Source: DATDAH01 sp036525535
GTDB taxonomy: Bacteria; Actinomycetota; Acidimicrobiia; Acidimicrobiales; DATDAH01
DNA: 22,004 bases
NCBI GenBank assembly: GCA_036525535.1
Contig: DATDAH010000293.1
Span: forward strand, 1-22,004
Direction: 5' to 3'
This document shows positions 1 to 8,413 of this stretch, piece after piece; within the stretch, counting starts at the first letter, position 1; the number at the start of each line of letters is the position of its first letter. A program made the position numbers and the translations under genes. The notes below the pieces were generated by a model that worked only from the letters and a program-made list of their open reading frames with translations, searched no databases and was not told where the DNA came from.

Positions 1-1
1 C

Positions 2-1660
<1,659 letters not shown>

Positions 1661-1670
1661 GGGCGCCCCG

Positions 1671-2255
1671 ATGCTGATCGCCACCGACTTCGAAGTCGGC
1701 CAGCCCGTCGACAAGGTCTGGGCCTTCTTCGACGACATCCCCCAGGTGGCCGCCTGCCTTCCCGGCGCCGAACTGACCGACGAGGTCGGACCCGACGCCT
1801 ACAAAGGCAAGGTCGCCATCCGCATGGGGCCGGTCAAGCTCCAGTTCGCGGGCTCGGCCACGATCAAGGAGCGCGACGAGGAGGCCAGGCGCCTCGTCGT
1901 CGACGCCGCCGGCGCGGATGAGAAGGGCCGGGGCCAGGCCGCCATGCTGCTGACCGCTGTGCTCTCCCCGACGGGCAGCGGCACCAAGGTCGAGGTGAGC
2001 CAGGACCTCCAGCTGTCCGGTGCCGCGGCCCAGTACGGGCGGGGCATGGTCGCCGACGTCACCGCCGTGCTGATGAAGGACTTCTCCCGGAACCTGCAGG
2101 ACCGGATGACGGCGCTCGAGCAGGGCCGCTCGGCCGACGAGATCACTTCCGCCGCCCCCGCCGGTGGCTTCGCCATCGGGCTGGCCGCCCTGCGCCTGGC
2201 CCTGACCCGGGTCTTCCGGCGCTTCTTCCTGCCCTACCGACCAAGCCCGAGCTGA
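1671..2255 (+). CDS. coxG: CoxG, SRPBCC-fold CO dehydrogenase membrane/quinone partner
   Basis: A 194-residue protein. Residues 1 to about 150 form the CoxG SRPBCC/START-like domain (opening LIATDFEVGQPVDKVW, with CLPGAEL near 29-35). CoxG is needed for CO dehydrogenase to work at the membrane, and recent work proposes that it extracts menaquinone and delivers it to the enzyme. Residues 151-164 are a low-complexity linker. Residues 165-190 form a hydrophobic and arginine-rich tail (GGFAIGLAALRLALTRVFRR) that looks like an amphipathic or re-entrant membrane anchor. A GAGGG Shine-Dalgarno at 1659-1663, overlapping the coxL stop, sits 7 nt before the ATG. The gene is followed 11 nt later by five small membrane-protein genes, so it belongs to the same transcript. 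Confidence 0.93.
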   Translation: MLIATDFEVGQPVDKVWAFFDDIPQVAACLPGAELTDEVGPDAYKGKVAIRMGPVKLQFAGSATIKERDEEARRLVVDAAGADEKGRGQAAMLLTAVLSPTGSGTKVEVSQDLQLSGAAAQYGRGMVADVTAVLMKDFSRNLQDRMTALEQGRSADEITSAAPAGGFAIGLAALRLALTRVFRRFFLPYRPSPS

Positions 2256-2266
2256 GGAGACGACCC

Positions 2267-2533
2267 ATGGCGCTCTGGTGGATCGGCAATGCCCTGCTGC
2301 TGTTGGTGGTGGTCCCCGTGCTGGTGGCCCTGCTCAACCGCGTGCTGGCCGCCCTCGAACGCATCCGGGGGGCGTCCGACGACATCCTGACCGGCGGGGT
2401 GGCCCTGGTCGGTGAGCTGGACGCCGTCCCCGACCTTCTGGCCACGACCGGCGGCACCATCCACGACGTCTCGGTCGGCGCCGTGCGGTACGCCGGCTCC
2501 GTGGCCCAGCTGCTCCCGCCGAAGGAGGACTGA
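2267..2533 (+). CDS. Small single-span membrane protein 1 of the cox array
   Basis: An 88-residue protein of unknown family. Residues 5-24 form one hydrophobic helix (IGNALLLLVVVPVLVALLNR), followed by arginine-containing sequence (ALERIRG), so the positive-inside rule places the N-terminus outside and the tail in the cytoplasm. The tail (about 28-88) is predicted soluble and partly helical, rich in Ala, Val, Gly and Asp. No cysteine, histidine or catalytic motif is visible. A GAGGAG Shine-Dalgarno lies just after the coxG stop. The stop overlaps the next start by one base (TGATG at 2531-2535), so the two are probably translationally coupled. Its place next to coxG suggests a role in tethering or coupling CO dehydrogenase at the membrane; this is inference. 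Confidence 0.8.
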   Translation: MALWWIGNALLLLVVVPVLVALLNRVLAALERIRGASDDILTGGVALVGELDAVPDLLATTGGTIHDVSVGAVRYAGSVAQLLPPKED

Positions 2534-2760
2534 TGCCCGCCGCCGCCATCGTCACCCTGGTCATCGCCACGCTCATCATCGCCGCCGCCGCCCTCGGCCT
2601 GATCCGGGTGATCGGCCACCTCATGGCAGTGGCCCGTACTCTCGACGGGGTGGTCGGCGGCGTCCAGGCCGTGGCCGACAGGACCGCACCCGTTCCTGCG
2701 GCTGTCGCCGCGGTGAACGCCGACCTCGCGCCGGTGCGCGACTTCTGCGAATCGATCTGA
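2533..2760 (+). CDS. Small single-span membrane protein 2 of the cox array
   Basis: A 75-residue protein with an N-terminal hydrophobic helix (about residues 4-26, including IVTLVIATLIIAAAALGLIR) and a short tail with heptad-like spacing (AVARTLDGVVGGVQAVADRT). The layout resembles DUF948-like proteins, with one membrane span and a helical cytoplasmic tail, but I cannot assign a family. One cysteine lies three residues from the C-terminus (FCESI). Its ATG shares a base with the preceding stop. The stop at 2758-2760 is followed by a GAGGAGG ribosome binding site for the next gene. It is the smallest of the five array proteins. Confidence 0.76.
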   Translation: MPAAAIVTLVIATLIIAAAALGLIRVIGHLMAVARTLDGVVGGVQAVADRTAPVPAAVAAVNADLAPVRDFCESI

Positions 2761-2773
2761 GGAGGCGACGCCC

Positions 2774-3046
2774 ATGCTCAACGTCCTCGCCGCCACCAGC
2801 GACTCCACCGTCAGCTGGGACATCGGGTACGCCATCGCCGTGATCGTCGTCCTGGTGGTCGTCGCCCTGGTCGTGCCGATCCTGTTCCTGGCCCATCGGA
2901 TCGGGAACCAGGCCGGCGCCATCGACGACGCGCTGACCGACGCCGTCGACAACACGTCGGCTCTGGCCGGGCTCAAGACCACGAACGAGTCGGCGACGGC
3001 CATCGTGGCCGGGCTCGAGCGGGGCCGGATCCGGTTGGGAGGATGA
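2774..3046 (+). CDS. Small single-span membrane protein 3 of the cox array
   Basis: A 90-residue protein. About 16 polar N-terminal residues are followed by a very hydrophobic span (about 18-40, including AIAVIVVLVVVALVVPILFL). Then HRIGNQAGAIDDALTDAVDN begins a helical, acidic cytoplasmic tail. The sequence matches no family I can name. A GAGGAGG Shine-Dalgarno spans the previous stop and sits about 8 nt before the ATG. It overlaps the next gene by 4 bp (ATGA at 3043-3046). The tail pattern of Ala, Asp, Thr and Asn is shared loosely with the next protein, which suggests that members of the array may be distant paralogues. Confidence 0.8.
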   Translation: MLNVLAATSDSTVSWDIGYAIAVIVVLVVVALVVPILFLAHRIGNQAGAIDDALTDAVDNTSALAGLKTTNESATAIVAGLERGRIRLGG

Positions 3047-3333
3047 CCGTGCTGGCACTGACCGAAACGCAGGAGGACCTGTGGTGGGGGGCGGTCATCG
3101 GGGGGTTCATGGTCGTCCTGGCCGTGGCCGCCCTGCTGACCATCCTGGTACTCCTTGTGCGCCGCATCGACCAACGGGTCGTGGCCGTGCGTGACTCGCT
3201 GCAGGCGGCGGCGGCCAACACCGCCGACACGGCTCTCCTGGCCGAGACCGCCGCCGGGGTCGAGGCCGTCCTCTCCGAGGGCCTCAAGCACCACCTCTTC
3301 CTGGGCCGGGTCCGCCAGGCGGTGCGCTCGTGA
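3043..3333 (+). CDS. Small single-span membrane protein 4 of the cox array
   Basis: A 96-residue protein. A short amphipathic N-terminus with adjacent tryptophans (EDLWWGAVIGG) leads into a span at about residues 16-39. An arginine-rich boundary (VRRIDQRVVAVRDSLQ) and an alanine-rich helical tail follow, ending in a basic segment (GRVRQAVRS). The topology, N-out and C-in, matches the other four. It starts in an ATGA overlap with the previous gene and ends in a GTGA overlap with the next (3330-3333), so the array is probably translated as a coupled unit. The family is not recognised. The tail faces the compartment where CO dehydrogenase and CoxG work. Confidence 0.8.
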   Translation: MTVLALTETQEDLWWGAVIGGFMVVLAVAALLTILVLLVRRIDQRVVAVRDSLQAAAANTADTALLAETAAGVEAVLSEGLKHHLFLGRVRQAVRS

Positions 3334-3692
3334 CCACCCTCGTCGTCCTCTCGGTCGTCGACATCGTCCTGCTCATCGCCGGGCTGGCCATTTACCTGTG
3401 GATCGTCGGCGGCCAGCTCCAGAACGTCGCCACCAACCTCGAGGAGTGCTCCGAGATCGTGCAGACGATCCTGAGCGACGCCGAGAAGATCGGGCCCGGG
3501 GTGGAGAACATCAACCACACCGGCGGCATCGTGGCCGGCGCCCTGCCTCTGCTCTACGGCATGGCCGAGGACATCGTCGTCGGCGCCACCTTCGAACCCA
3601 CCCCCGAGGGCACCGAGCGCCCGGTCGCCCGCCCCGCGTCCGGCCGACGCCGCTCGCGGCTCACCGAAGCCGTCGGCTACGAGGCCGGCTGA
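3330..3692 (+). CDS. Small single-span membrane protein 5 of the cox array
   Basis: A 120-residue protein, the longest of the five. A hydrophobic N-terminal helix covers about residues 3-27 (VVLSVVDIVLLIAGLAIYLW). The cytoplasmic part QNVATNLEECSEIVQTILSD looks coiled-coil-like. It is followed by a second, weaker hydrophobic stretch (GGIVAGALPLLYGMAEDIVV, about 65-84) that may be an amphipathic helix. The C-terminus is proline- and arginine-rich and probably disordered. The GTG start lies in a GTGA overlap with the preceding gene. It is the last gene of the cox structural operon and is followed by a strong hairpin terminator. I cannot assign a family. Confidence 0.8.
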   Translation: MTTLVVLSVVDIVLLIAGLAIYLWIVGGQLQNVATNLEECSEIVQTILSDAEKIGPGVENINHTGGIVAGALPLLYGMAEDIVVGATFEPTPEGTERPVARPASGRRRSRLTEAVGYEAG

Positions 3693-3752
3693 CCGCTGCT
3701 GGCCCGCGGGCCGGATCACCCGATGGCCACCAAGGGGGCCGACCTCGGCGAA

Positions 3753-3796
3753 CTGGCGCCCGATTGAGGTGTCATGGCACCTCGGTCAGGCGCCAG
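3753..3796. terminator. Bidirectional hairpin terminator between converging cox operons
   Basis: CTGGCGCC at 3753-3760 pairs with GGCGCCAG at 3789-3796. Inside, GAGGTG (3766-3771) pairs with CACCTC (3778-3783), and the 5-nt arms between these blocks pair with wobbles and a single C/A mismatch. This gives a stem of about 19 bp with a 6-nt loop. It lies between the end of the cox structural operon and the end of the opposing accessory operon, overlapping the last codons of the latter. No U-tract follows on the + strand; hairpins without a U-tract are common at actinobacterial 3' ends. A shorter palindrome, GGCCCGCGGGCC at 3701-3712, lies just upstream and may assist. Confidence 0.7.
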
Positions 3797-4232
3797 AACG
3801 AGGGTCTGGGTCGCGACCGGTGGTGAGGGGCCCGGCGGTGGGGGCGGAGTACTCGCCGATCCACTCGTCCTTCCAGGCTGGGTCGTAGCGCTCGGGGTTG
3901 CAGCCCGGCTGGTAGACCGAGGCCAGCTCGCGGGCAATCTGCTCGCGGTGCGAGCGCAGGCCGCCGGGCACCTCGTAGGTGCAGATGAAGACCTTCCACC
4001 GGCTGCCCGCCCGCTCGATCCAGCAGGGGGCCTGGGGGTGGTGGAACGGGAACCCCTCGGTGGACAGGTCGTCGCTGTGCCCGACGTAGGTCACGGCGTA
4101 CTGGTCGGGCTTCGTCTCGGGGTCGGTGCGGTAGCAGATGGCGTAGACACCGGGCCGGGCCGGGGGCGTCCAGCCCCCCAGGGCTCGGGGCCCCTCGAAC
4201 GGGTAGCCGGCGAGGGAGCCGAGCCGGATCAC
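3786..4232 (-). CDS. GIY-YIG-like domain protein
   Basis: A 148-residue protein. RPGVYAICY (about 27-34) and VTYVGHSDDL (about 47-56) match the two signature strands of the GIY-YIG nuclease fold. A helix with SHREQIARELA (about 94-104) could supply the conserved Arg/Glu, and YQPGCNPE (about 107-114) matches the family's closing Asn segment. The chosen start is the GTG at 4232, in a GTGA overlap with the upstream gene; the frame stays open further upstream but runs through other genes. It is the last gene of the cox accessory operon. Whether it cuts DNA is unknown. Many small GIY-YIG proteins have no assigned substrate, and the link to CO dehydrogenase is positional only. Confidence 0.75.
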   Translation of the reverse strand: MIRLGSLAGYPFEGPRALGGWTPPARPGVYAICYRTDPETKPDQYAVTYVGHSDDLSTEGFPFHHPQAPCWIERAGSRWKVFICTYEVPGGLRSHREQIARELASVYQPGCNPERYDPAWKDEWIGEYSAPTAGPLTTGRDPDPRSGA

Positions 4233-4510
4233 TCGTCGCCCCAGTCGTCTTCCTCGCCGATGACCCCGGCCCGGTGCACCGGCCACGCCGGGAGCCCCGC
4301 CTGCCGCGCCGCGGCCTCCAGTGTGGCCACCGCCACCTCGACAGCCTTCTCCTCCGTCGCCGCCTCGATGACCAGCTGCGCCCCGTAGGTCGCGGTCCCG
4401 ATTCCCGACGCGATGCCCTGGTCGACCGCCACGGCGTCGGCCAGCTCGACGATCTCCTCCCGAGTCAGCAGCCGGTCGCCCTCGGCCACCACGGTCACGC
4501 TGAAACGCAC
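4229..4510 (-). CDS. Conserved-looking small protein of unknown function
   Basis: A 93-residue acidic protein starting at a GTG, with GAGG about 8 nt upstream inside the coxE stop region. The pattern is strand (RFSVTVVAEG), helix (TREEIVELADAVAV), strands (GTATYGAQLVIEA), then a long helix (EEKAVEVAVATLEAAARQAG), which suggests a small alpha/beta, perhaps ferredoxin-like, fold. It ends with an acidic tail (GEEDDWGDE). It has no cysteine and no recognised motif. It sits 12 nt after coxE and overlaps the GIY-YIG-like gene by 4 bp, so the two small proteins may act together. No function is assigned. Confidence 0.75.
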   Translation of the reverse strand: MRFSVTVVAEGDRLLTREEIVELADAVAVDQGIASGIGTATYGAQLVIEAATEEKAVEVAVATLEAAARQAGLPAWPVHRAGVIGEEDDWGDE

Positions 4511-4522
4511 GGGCCGAGCCTC

Positions 4523-5662
4523 TCAGCCCAGGGCCGGGAGGCGCTCGACGAAGCGCTCCAGGCCGGCCAGGTCGCGGCCGGACCGCAGCTCGTCGATGTA
4601 GGGGGTGGCCACCGCCATCCCCAGCGTGTCCGGTCGGTGACCGCCGTCGACCAGGTTCGGGTTGATCCACACGACCCGGTGGCTCAGACGGGCCAGGCGC
4701 TCCATGGCCTTGGCCAAGACGTCGGGCTCGCCACGGTCGAGCCCGTCCGAGCAGATCACCACGATGCCGCCACGACAGGTCCCCCGGGCCGCCCAGTCCC
4801 GGACGAAGGTGGTCAAGGAGTCCCCGATGCGGGTGCCGCCGTCCCAGTCGAAGACGGACCTCGCCGCCTGTTCCATCGCCTCGTCCGGGCGGCGGCGCTC
4901 CAGGGCCCGGGTGATGCGGGTCAGGCGGGTGCCGAAGCAGAAGACCTCGACCCGGGTGTTGGCCCGCCGGGCCGAGTAGGCGAACTGCAGGAGGTTGCGC
5001 GAGTGGTCCGACATGGAGCCGGACACGTCCAGGATGAGGATCAGTGGGCGCAGGCGCAGGCGGCGGCGGCGCCAGTAGAGGCGGGAGGGCTCCCCGTGGG
5101 TGCGCAGGGTCTCGCGGACGGTGCGGCGCAGGTCGGGCCGGGGGCCACGCTCGGCCCGCACGGATCGTCGGGTACGGCGGCGGGGTGGGGTGAGGCGGAT
5201 CTGGGCCATGATCCGGCGCAGCGCCGCCAACTCGTCGGGGGTGCAGGCGGCGAAGGCCTTCTGGCGCAGGAGCTCGGCATCGGACGCCATGAGGCCGAGT
5301 CGTGCCTCCTCCTCGTCGCCCTGCTCAGCGTCGGGCCCGGGATCCGGGATCTCCAGGGTCGCCTGGGAGAGCGCCTTGGCCCGGACCGTGCGCCGGACGG
5401 GGTCGGCCTCGTCGTCACCCTCGTCGAGGAAGAAGCGCCGGAACACCCGGTCGTAGGTGGGGATCTGGTCCCGGCGGGTCACCAGGGTGGTCCGGCCCGC
5501 CCAGTAGAGGTCGACGACGTCGGTCGGGTCGAGCGGCTCCATCGCCGCGCCGTAGGTGAGCAGGTCGCCGGACCCAACCGGCAAACCGGCCGCACGGAGG
5601 GCCTGGCCGAAGTCGACCAGCATGCCGACGAACGGCGCCTCGACGACGGCGGTGTCAGCCAT
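4523..5662 (-). CDS. coxE: CoxE, VWA-domain CO dehydrogenase maturation protein
   Basis: A 379-residue protein of the VWA CoxE-like family, which works with the AAA ATPase CoxD in maturing the Cu-S-Mo site of CO dehydrogenase. The C-terminal half is the VWA domain. ILDVSGSMSDHS (about 210-221) is the DxSxS metal-ion-dependent adhesion site, and the later WDGGTRIGDSL and ICSDGLDRG supply the usual Thr and Asp ligands. The N-terminal half is helical, with a basic patch (TPPRRRTRRSVR, about 158-169) before the VWA domain. The ATG at 5662 was chosen because the residues before it do not look like protein. It overlaps the end of coxD by 8 bp, giving the usual coxD-coxE order and coupling. Confidence 0.93.
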   Translation of the reverse strand: MADTAVVEAPFVGMLVDFGQALRAAGLPVGSGDLLTYGAAMEPLDPTDVVDLYWAGRTTLVTRRDQIPTYDRVFRRFFLDEGDDEADPVRRTVRAKALSQATLEIPDPGPDAEQGDEEEARLGLMASDAELLRQKAFAACTPDELAALRRIMAQIRLTPPRRRTRRSVRAERGPRPDLRRTVRETLRTHGEPSRLYWRRRRLRLRPLILILDVSGSMSDHSRNLLQFAYSARRANTRVEVFCFGTRLTRITRALERRRPDEAMEQAARSVFDWDGGTRIGDSLTTFVRDWAARGTCRGGIVVICSDGLDRGEPDVLAKAMERLARLSHRVVWINPNLVDGGHRPDTLGMAVATPYIDELRSGRDLAGLERFVERLPALG

Positions 5663-6560
5663 CGACGGCGAGCTCGTCGAGGTGCTCCAGCACCACATCG
5701 AGGTCGTCGCGCACCTTGATCACCGCACCCAGGGAGTCCTCCACCGTGCTGGGGTCGAGGTCGTCGACTCCCAGGACGGTGAGGGTCTGGACCCAGTCGA
5801 TCGTCTCGGCCACACCCGGGGGCTTGTCGAGGTCGAGGTCCCGGAGCCGGTTGACGGCGGCCACGACCTTGCGGGCCATTGCCTCGGCGATGCCGGGCAG
5901 CCGAGCCAAGACGATCGCCACCTCGCGCTCGGGTCCCGGGTAGCCGACCCAGTGGTACAGGCACCGGCGCTTGAGGGCGTCGTGCAGCTCCCGGGTGCGG
6001 TTCGAGGTCAGGATCACGAGGGGCGGCGTGTCGGCCCGGATGGTGCCGATCTCGGGGATGGTGATCTGGAAGTCCGAGAGCAGCTCGAGCAGGAAGGCCT
6101 CGAACTCGTCGTCGGCCCGATCGACCTCGTCGATCAGGAGCACCGACCCGTCACCGGCGCGCAGGGCGTCGAGCAGGGGTCGCTCGAGCAGGAACTTGGG
6201 ACCGAAGAGGGCGTCGACCGCGTCCTCGTCCGCCACCTCGTGCTCCGAGAGGGCCCGGATCTGCAGCATCTGGCGGGCGTAATCCCACTCGTAGAGGGCC
6301 TGGTTGGTGTCGATGCCCTCGTAGCACTGCAGCCGGATCAGGCGCCGCCCCGACACGGTGGCCAGCGCCTTGGCCACCTCGGTCTTGCCGACCCCCACCT
6401 CACCCTCCAAGAGCAGGGGACGGCCGAGCGACCAGGCGACGAAGACGGCCGTGGCCAGTCCACGGTCGGCGAGGTAGCCGTCGGTGCGCAACAGGTCGGT
6501 GAGCTCGCCCACGCTGCCGGGGCCGACACCCCCTGAGCCAACACGGTCGGGTGGGGCCAC
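5655..6560 (-). CDS. coxD: CoxD, MoxR-type AAA+ ATPase for CO dehydrogenase maturation
   Basis: A 301-residue AAA+ ATPase of the MoxR/CoxD group. CoxD in CO oxidisers is needed for sulfuration and copper insertion at the molybdenum centre. Visible motifs are Walker A GEVGVGKT (53-60), Walker B LLIDEVDRAD (141-150), sensor 1 ILTSN (about 183-187) and a likely arginine finger in LKRRC (196-200). A GTG at 6560 is used as start, three bases after the stop of the small upstream gene. Later in-frame GTG codons could also serve. It pairs with coxE (8-bp overlap), and ATPase plus VWA partner is the normal arrangement for this chaperone system. Confidence 0.93.
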   Translation of the reverse strand: MAPPDRVGSGGVGPGSVGELTDLLRTDGYLADRGLATAVFVAWSLGRPLLLEGEVGVGKTEVAKALATVSGRRLIRLQCYEGIDTNQALYEWDYARQMLQIRALSEHEVADEDAVDALFGPKFLLERPLLDALRAGDGSVLLIDEVDRADDEFEAFLLELLSDFQITIPEIGTIRADTPPLVILTSNRTRELHDALKRRCLYHWVGYPGPEREVAIVLARLPGIAEAMARKVVAAVNRLRDLDLDKPPGVAETIDWVQTLTVLGVDDLDPSTVEDSLGAVIKVRDDLDVVLEHLDELAVDG

Positions 6561-6563
6561 GGA

Positions 6564-6827
6564 CTACCGGTCGTCGTCGGTGGCAGGGCCGAGGACCAGG
6601 TCCCGGATCGAGCCCCCTGAAGGGCTGAGCTTGCCCTCTCGGGCCAGTCGGTCCTTCCAGGCCGACTGCAGGTCACTGCCCGGCTCGGCCAGGCCGTCGA
6701 AGGTGACGTCCTTCATGTTCCGGCACGCCTTCGTCGGGCTGACCTCCTCGTCCACGTCGAGGCGCTGGCCGTCTGCGGCCCAGATCGAGCGCAGCACCTG
6801 GCGTTCGTCGGTGGCGTCGTCGGTCAT
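6564..6827 (-). CDS. Unrecognised 87-residue protein inside the cox accessory operon
   Basis: I do not recognise this protein. It is 87 residues, acidic at the N-terminus (MTDDATDERQVLRSIWAADG). It has one cysteine in SPTKACRNMKDVTFDG and an ordered-looking middle (SDLQSAWKDRLAREGKL). No membrane segment or signal peptide is seen. The ATG at 6827 was chosen because GGGAGG lies about 8 nt upstream on the coding strand; an upstream GTG at 6866 adds only basic low-complexity residues. The stop is 3 nt before the coxD start, so it is co-transcribed with coxD. The leader of about 70 nt from the preceding XdhC-like gene is the largest gap in this operon. Confidence 0.72.
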   Translation of the reverse strand: MTDDATDERQVLRSIWAADGQRLDVDEEVSPTKACRNMKDVTFDGLAEPGSDLQSAWKDRLAREGKLSPSGGSIRDLVLGPATDDDR

Positions 6828-6896
6828 GGCCTGCCTCCCGGATCGGCGGGGTCGGTGCACCTCCACGGTACCCGGGAGGCGGGGGGCCCTGGCCGG

Positions 6897-7799
6897 TCAC
6901 CCGCCCGTCGCCAGGGCCTCGGCCAGGATCGACACCGCGATCTCCGGGGGGGTGGTCGCCCCGATGTCGAGGCCGGCCGGGCCGTGGATGCGCTCGAGGT
7001 CGGTGATGCCGCGGTAGGCCAGCCATTCGGCCCGGGCCTGTTGGGTGCGGCGGGAGCCGAGAGCGCCGATGTAGCCGACGTCGCCGTTGAGGGCGGCGGC
7101 GAGCACCGGCCCGGCCAGTTCCAGGTCGTGGGCCATGACCACCAGCTTGTCCATCGGGGCCATCGTGGCCACGAGGCCGGTCGCGGTGCTGGTGTCGTTC
7201 ACCGTCCGGACGTGCCAGCCGAGGAGGGCGGCGGCGGCCTCGAGCGCATCGGCGTGGGGCCCACCTCCCACGATGACCAGCCTGGGGACGGGGAAGAGCA
7301 CGGTCAACACTCGGTCGTCGCTCACGTGGGTGGCGCTGACCCCTCGCCGGGCGGCCTCCGCCACGTCGTCGGCGGCGGCGTCGAGCGCGTCGGGGGTCAC
7401 GAGGGTGGAGCCGAGGACCCGGTCGCCGTCGACCTGGGTCACCAAGGCGATCGGCCGGCGCTCCTGCAGGCGTCCCCAGAGGTCGTCGGGGAGCTGGTCG
7501 GCCGGCACCACCAGGCAACGGGCGGTCCCGCCCGAGGGCAGGCCGACGACGGCCGCCTCGAAGTCGGCCACCTGCAGCTCCACGAACCGTCCGGTGTCGC
7601 CCAGCCGCGCCGCGACGTCGGCCAGCTGGTCGTCGAGGCAGCCGGCGAGCAGGCTGCCGACCCGGCCCCCGCCCGGGGTGAGGGCCACGGCCTCGGTGGG
7701 GTCGCGATCGCCGAAGCCGTCGGCGGCAACCAGCCACGCCACATCGACCCGGGTGCCGGCCCGGCGGCAGGCGGCAACCGTGAGCGCGATCTCGTACAT
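6897..7799 (-). CDS. XdhC/CoxF-type molybdoenzyme maturation protein
   Basis: A 300-residue XdhC-family protein. In this family the protein binds the molybdenum cofactor, helps add the sulfido ligand and hands the cofactor to xanthine-dehydrogenase-type enzymes. The N-terminal part resembles the XdhC/CoxI domain. The C-terminal Rossmann-like domain begins at RLVIVGGGPHADALEAAA (about 173-190) and ends with GYIGALGSRR (about 243-252) and GPAGLDIGATTPPEIAVSI, the clear family signature. It lies 9 nt after the cytidylyltransferase gene. In Oligotropha cox nomenclature it could be CoxF; the symbol is left blank because a second XdhC-like protein is present and the assignment is not certain. Confidence 0.9.
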   Translation of the reverse strand: MYEIALTVAACRRAGTRVDVAWLVAADGFGDRDPTEAVALTPGGGRVGSLLAGCLDDQLADVAARLGDTGRFVELQVADFEAAVVGLPSGGTARCLVVPADQLPDDLWGRLQERRPIALVTQVDGDRVLGSTLVTPDALDAAADDVAEAARRGVSATHVSDDRVLTVLFPVPRLVIVGGGPHADALEAAAALLGWHVRTVNDTSTATGLVATMAPMDKLVVMAHDLELAGPVLAAALNGDVGYIGALGSRRTQQARAEWLAYRGITDLERIHGPAGLDIGATTPPEIAVSILAEALATGG

Positions 7800-7808
7800 G
7801 AGGAGTCC

Positions 7809-8411
7809 CTAGGCGTGGGCCGCGGCGCGGCACAGCGCCGCGTAGTCGTCCCAGGTGTCGACGTCGAGGGGCACCTTCCGCCCCGGGACGACGAGCTCGC
7901 GGACGTCGAGGCCGCCCGAGTCGAGCAGCTTCCACACGGCCTTGTCGCCGCGGAGGCGCCGAAGGTCACCGAAGCGGCGCCGGGACAGCCACAGCGGATG
8001 ACCGGGACCGTCGTCGTACAGGGAGACAGCGGCGTCGGGCACGGACTCGTTCTGGACGGCAAAGGTCGCGAGCGCACGGATCTGGCGTGCGTCGACCCCG
8101 GGCTGGTCACCGAGCAGGAGGACGAAGCCGTCCGCCGCGGGGTCGATGCGATCGACGGCGGCCACGATCGAGGCGGCACAGCCCTGCCCGTGGTCCTCGA
8201 CCTCGACGACGTCGAAGCCGTCGACGTCGACCGCCGCCCTGACCTGCGGGGCGGCCCCACCCAGGGTCACCAGCGCCTGGTCGACACCGGCCGCCCGGAC
8301 GAGGTCGAGCGTGGCCCCGAGCAGCGTCGTGTCCCGGAAGGGGAGGGTCTGCTTCGGCTGGCCGAGTCGGCGGGACGAACCCGCGGCGAGGACGACGGCG
8401 CTGAGGAACAC
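7809..8411 (-). CDS. mocA: MocA-like molybdenum cofactor cytidylyltransferase
   Basis: A 200-residue nucleotidyltransferase of the MobA/MocA group. VVLAAGSSRRLGQPKQ (about 6-21) is the nucleotide-binding signature, and LLLGDQPGV (about 95-103) carries the metal-binding aspartate. The PGHPLWLSRRRFGDL segment is typical of the MocA/PucB-like branch. MocA joins CTP to molybdopterin to make molybdopterin cytosine dinucleotide, the cofactor form used by CO dehydrogenase, so the location fits. The start chosen is the GTG at 8411, two bases after the stop of the upstream gene (TGACCGTG). A longer frame to 8450 exists but would overlap the YHS domain gene. Confidence 0.85.
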   Translation of the reverse strand: MFLSAVVLAAGSSRRLGQPKQTLPFRDTTLLGATLDLVRAAGVDQALVTLGGAAPQVRAAVDVDGFDVVEVEDHGQGCAASIVAAVDRIDPAADGFVLLLGDQPGVDARQIRALATFAVQNESVPDAAVSLYDDGPGHPLWLSRRRFGDLRRLRGDKAVWKLLDSGGLDVRELVVPGRKVPLDVDTWDDYAALCRAAAHA

Positions 8412-8413
8412 GG

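Noticed and set aside
3723..3767. 14-codon reading frame between the converging cox operons
   Set aside because: It is too short, has no ribosome binding site, and overlaps the terminator hairpin.
4274..5719. 481-residue open frame on the + strand
   Set aside because: It is antisense to coxE and the small downstream genes. CoxE is supported by the VWA motif and by operon overlaps.
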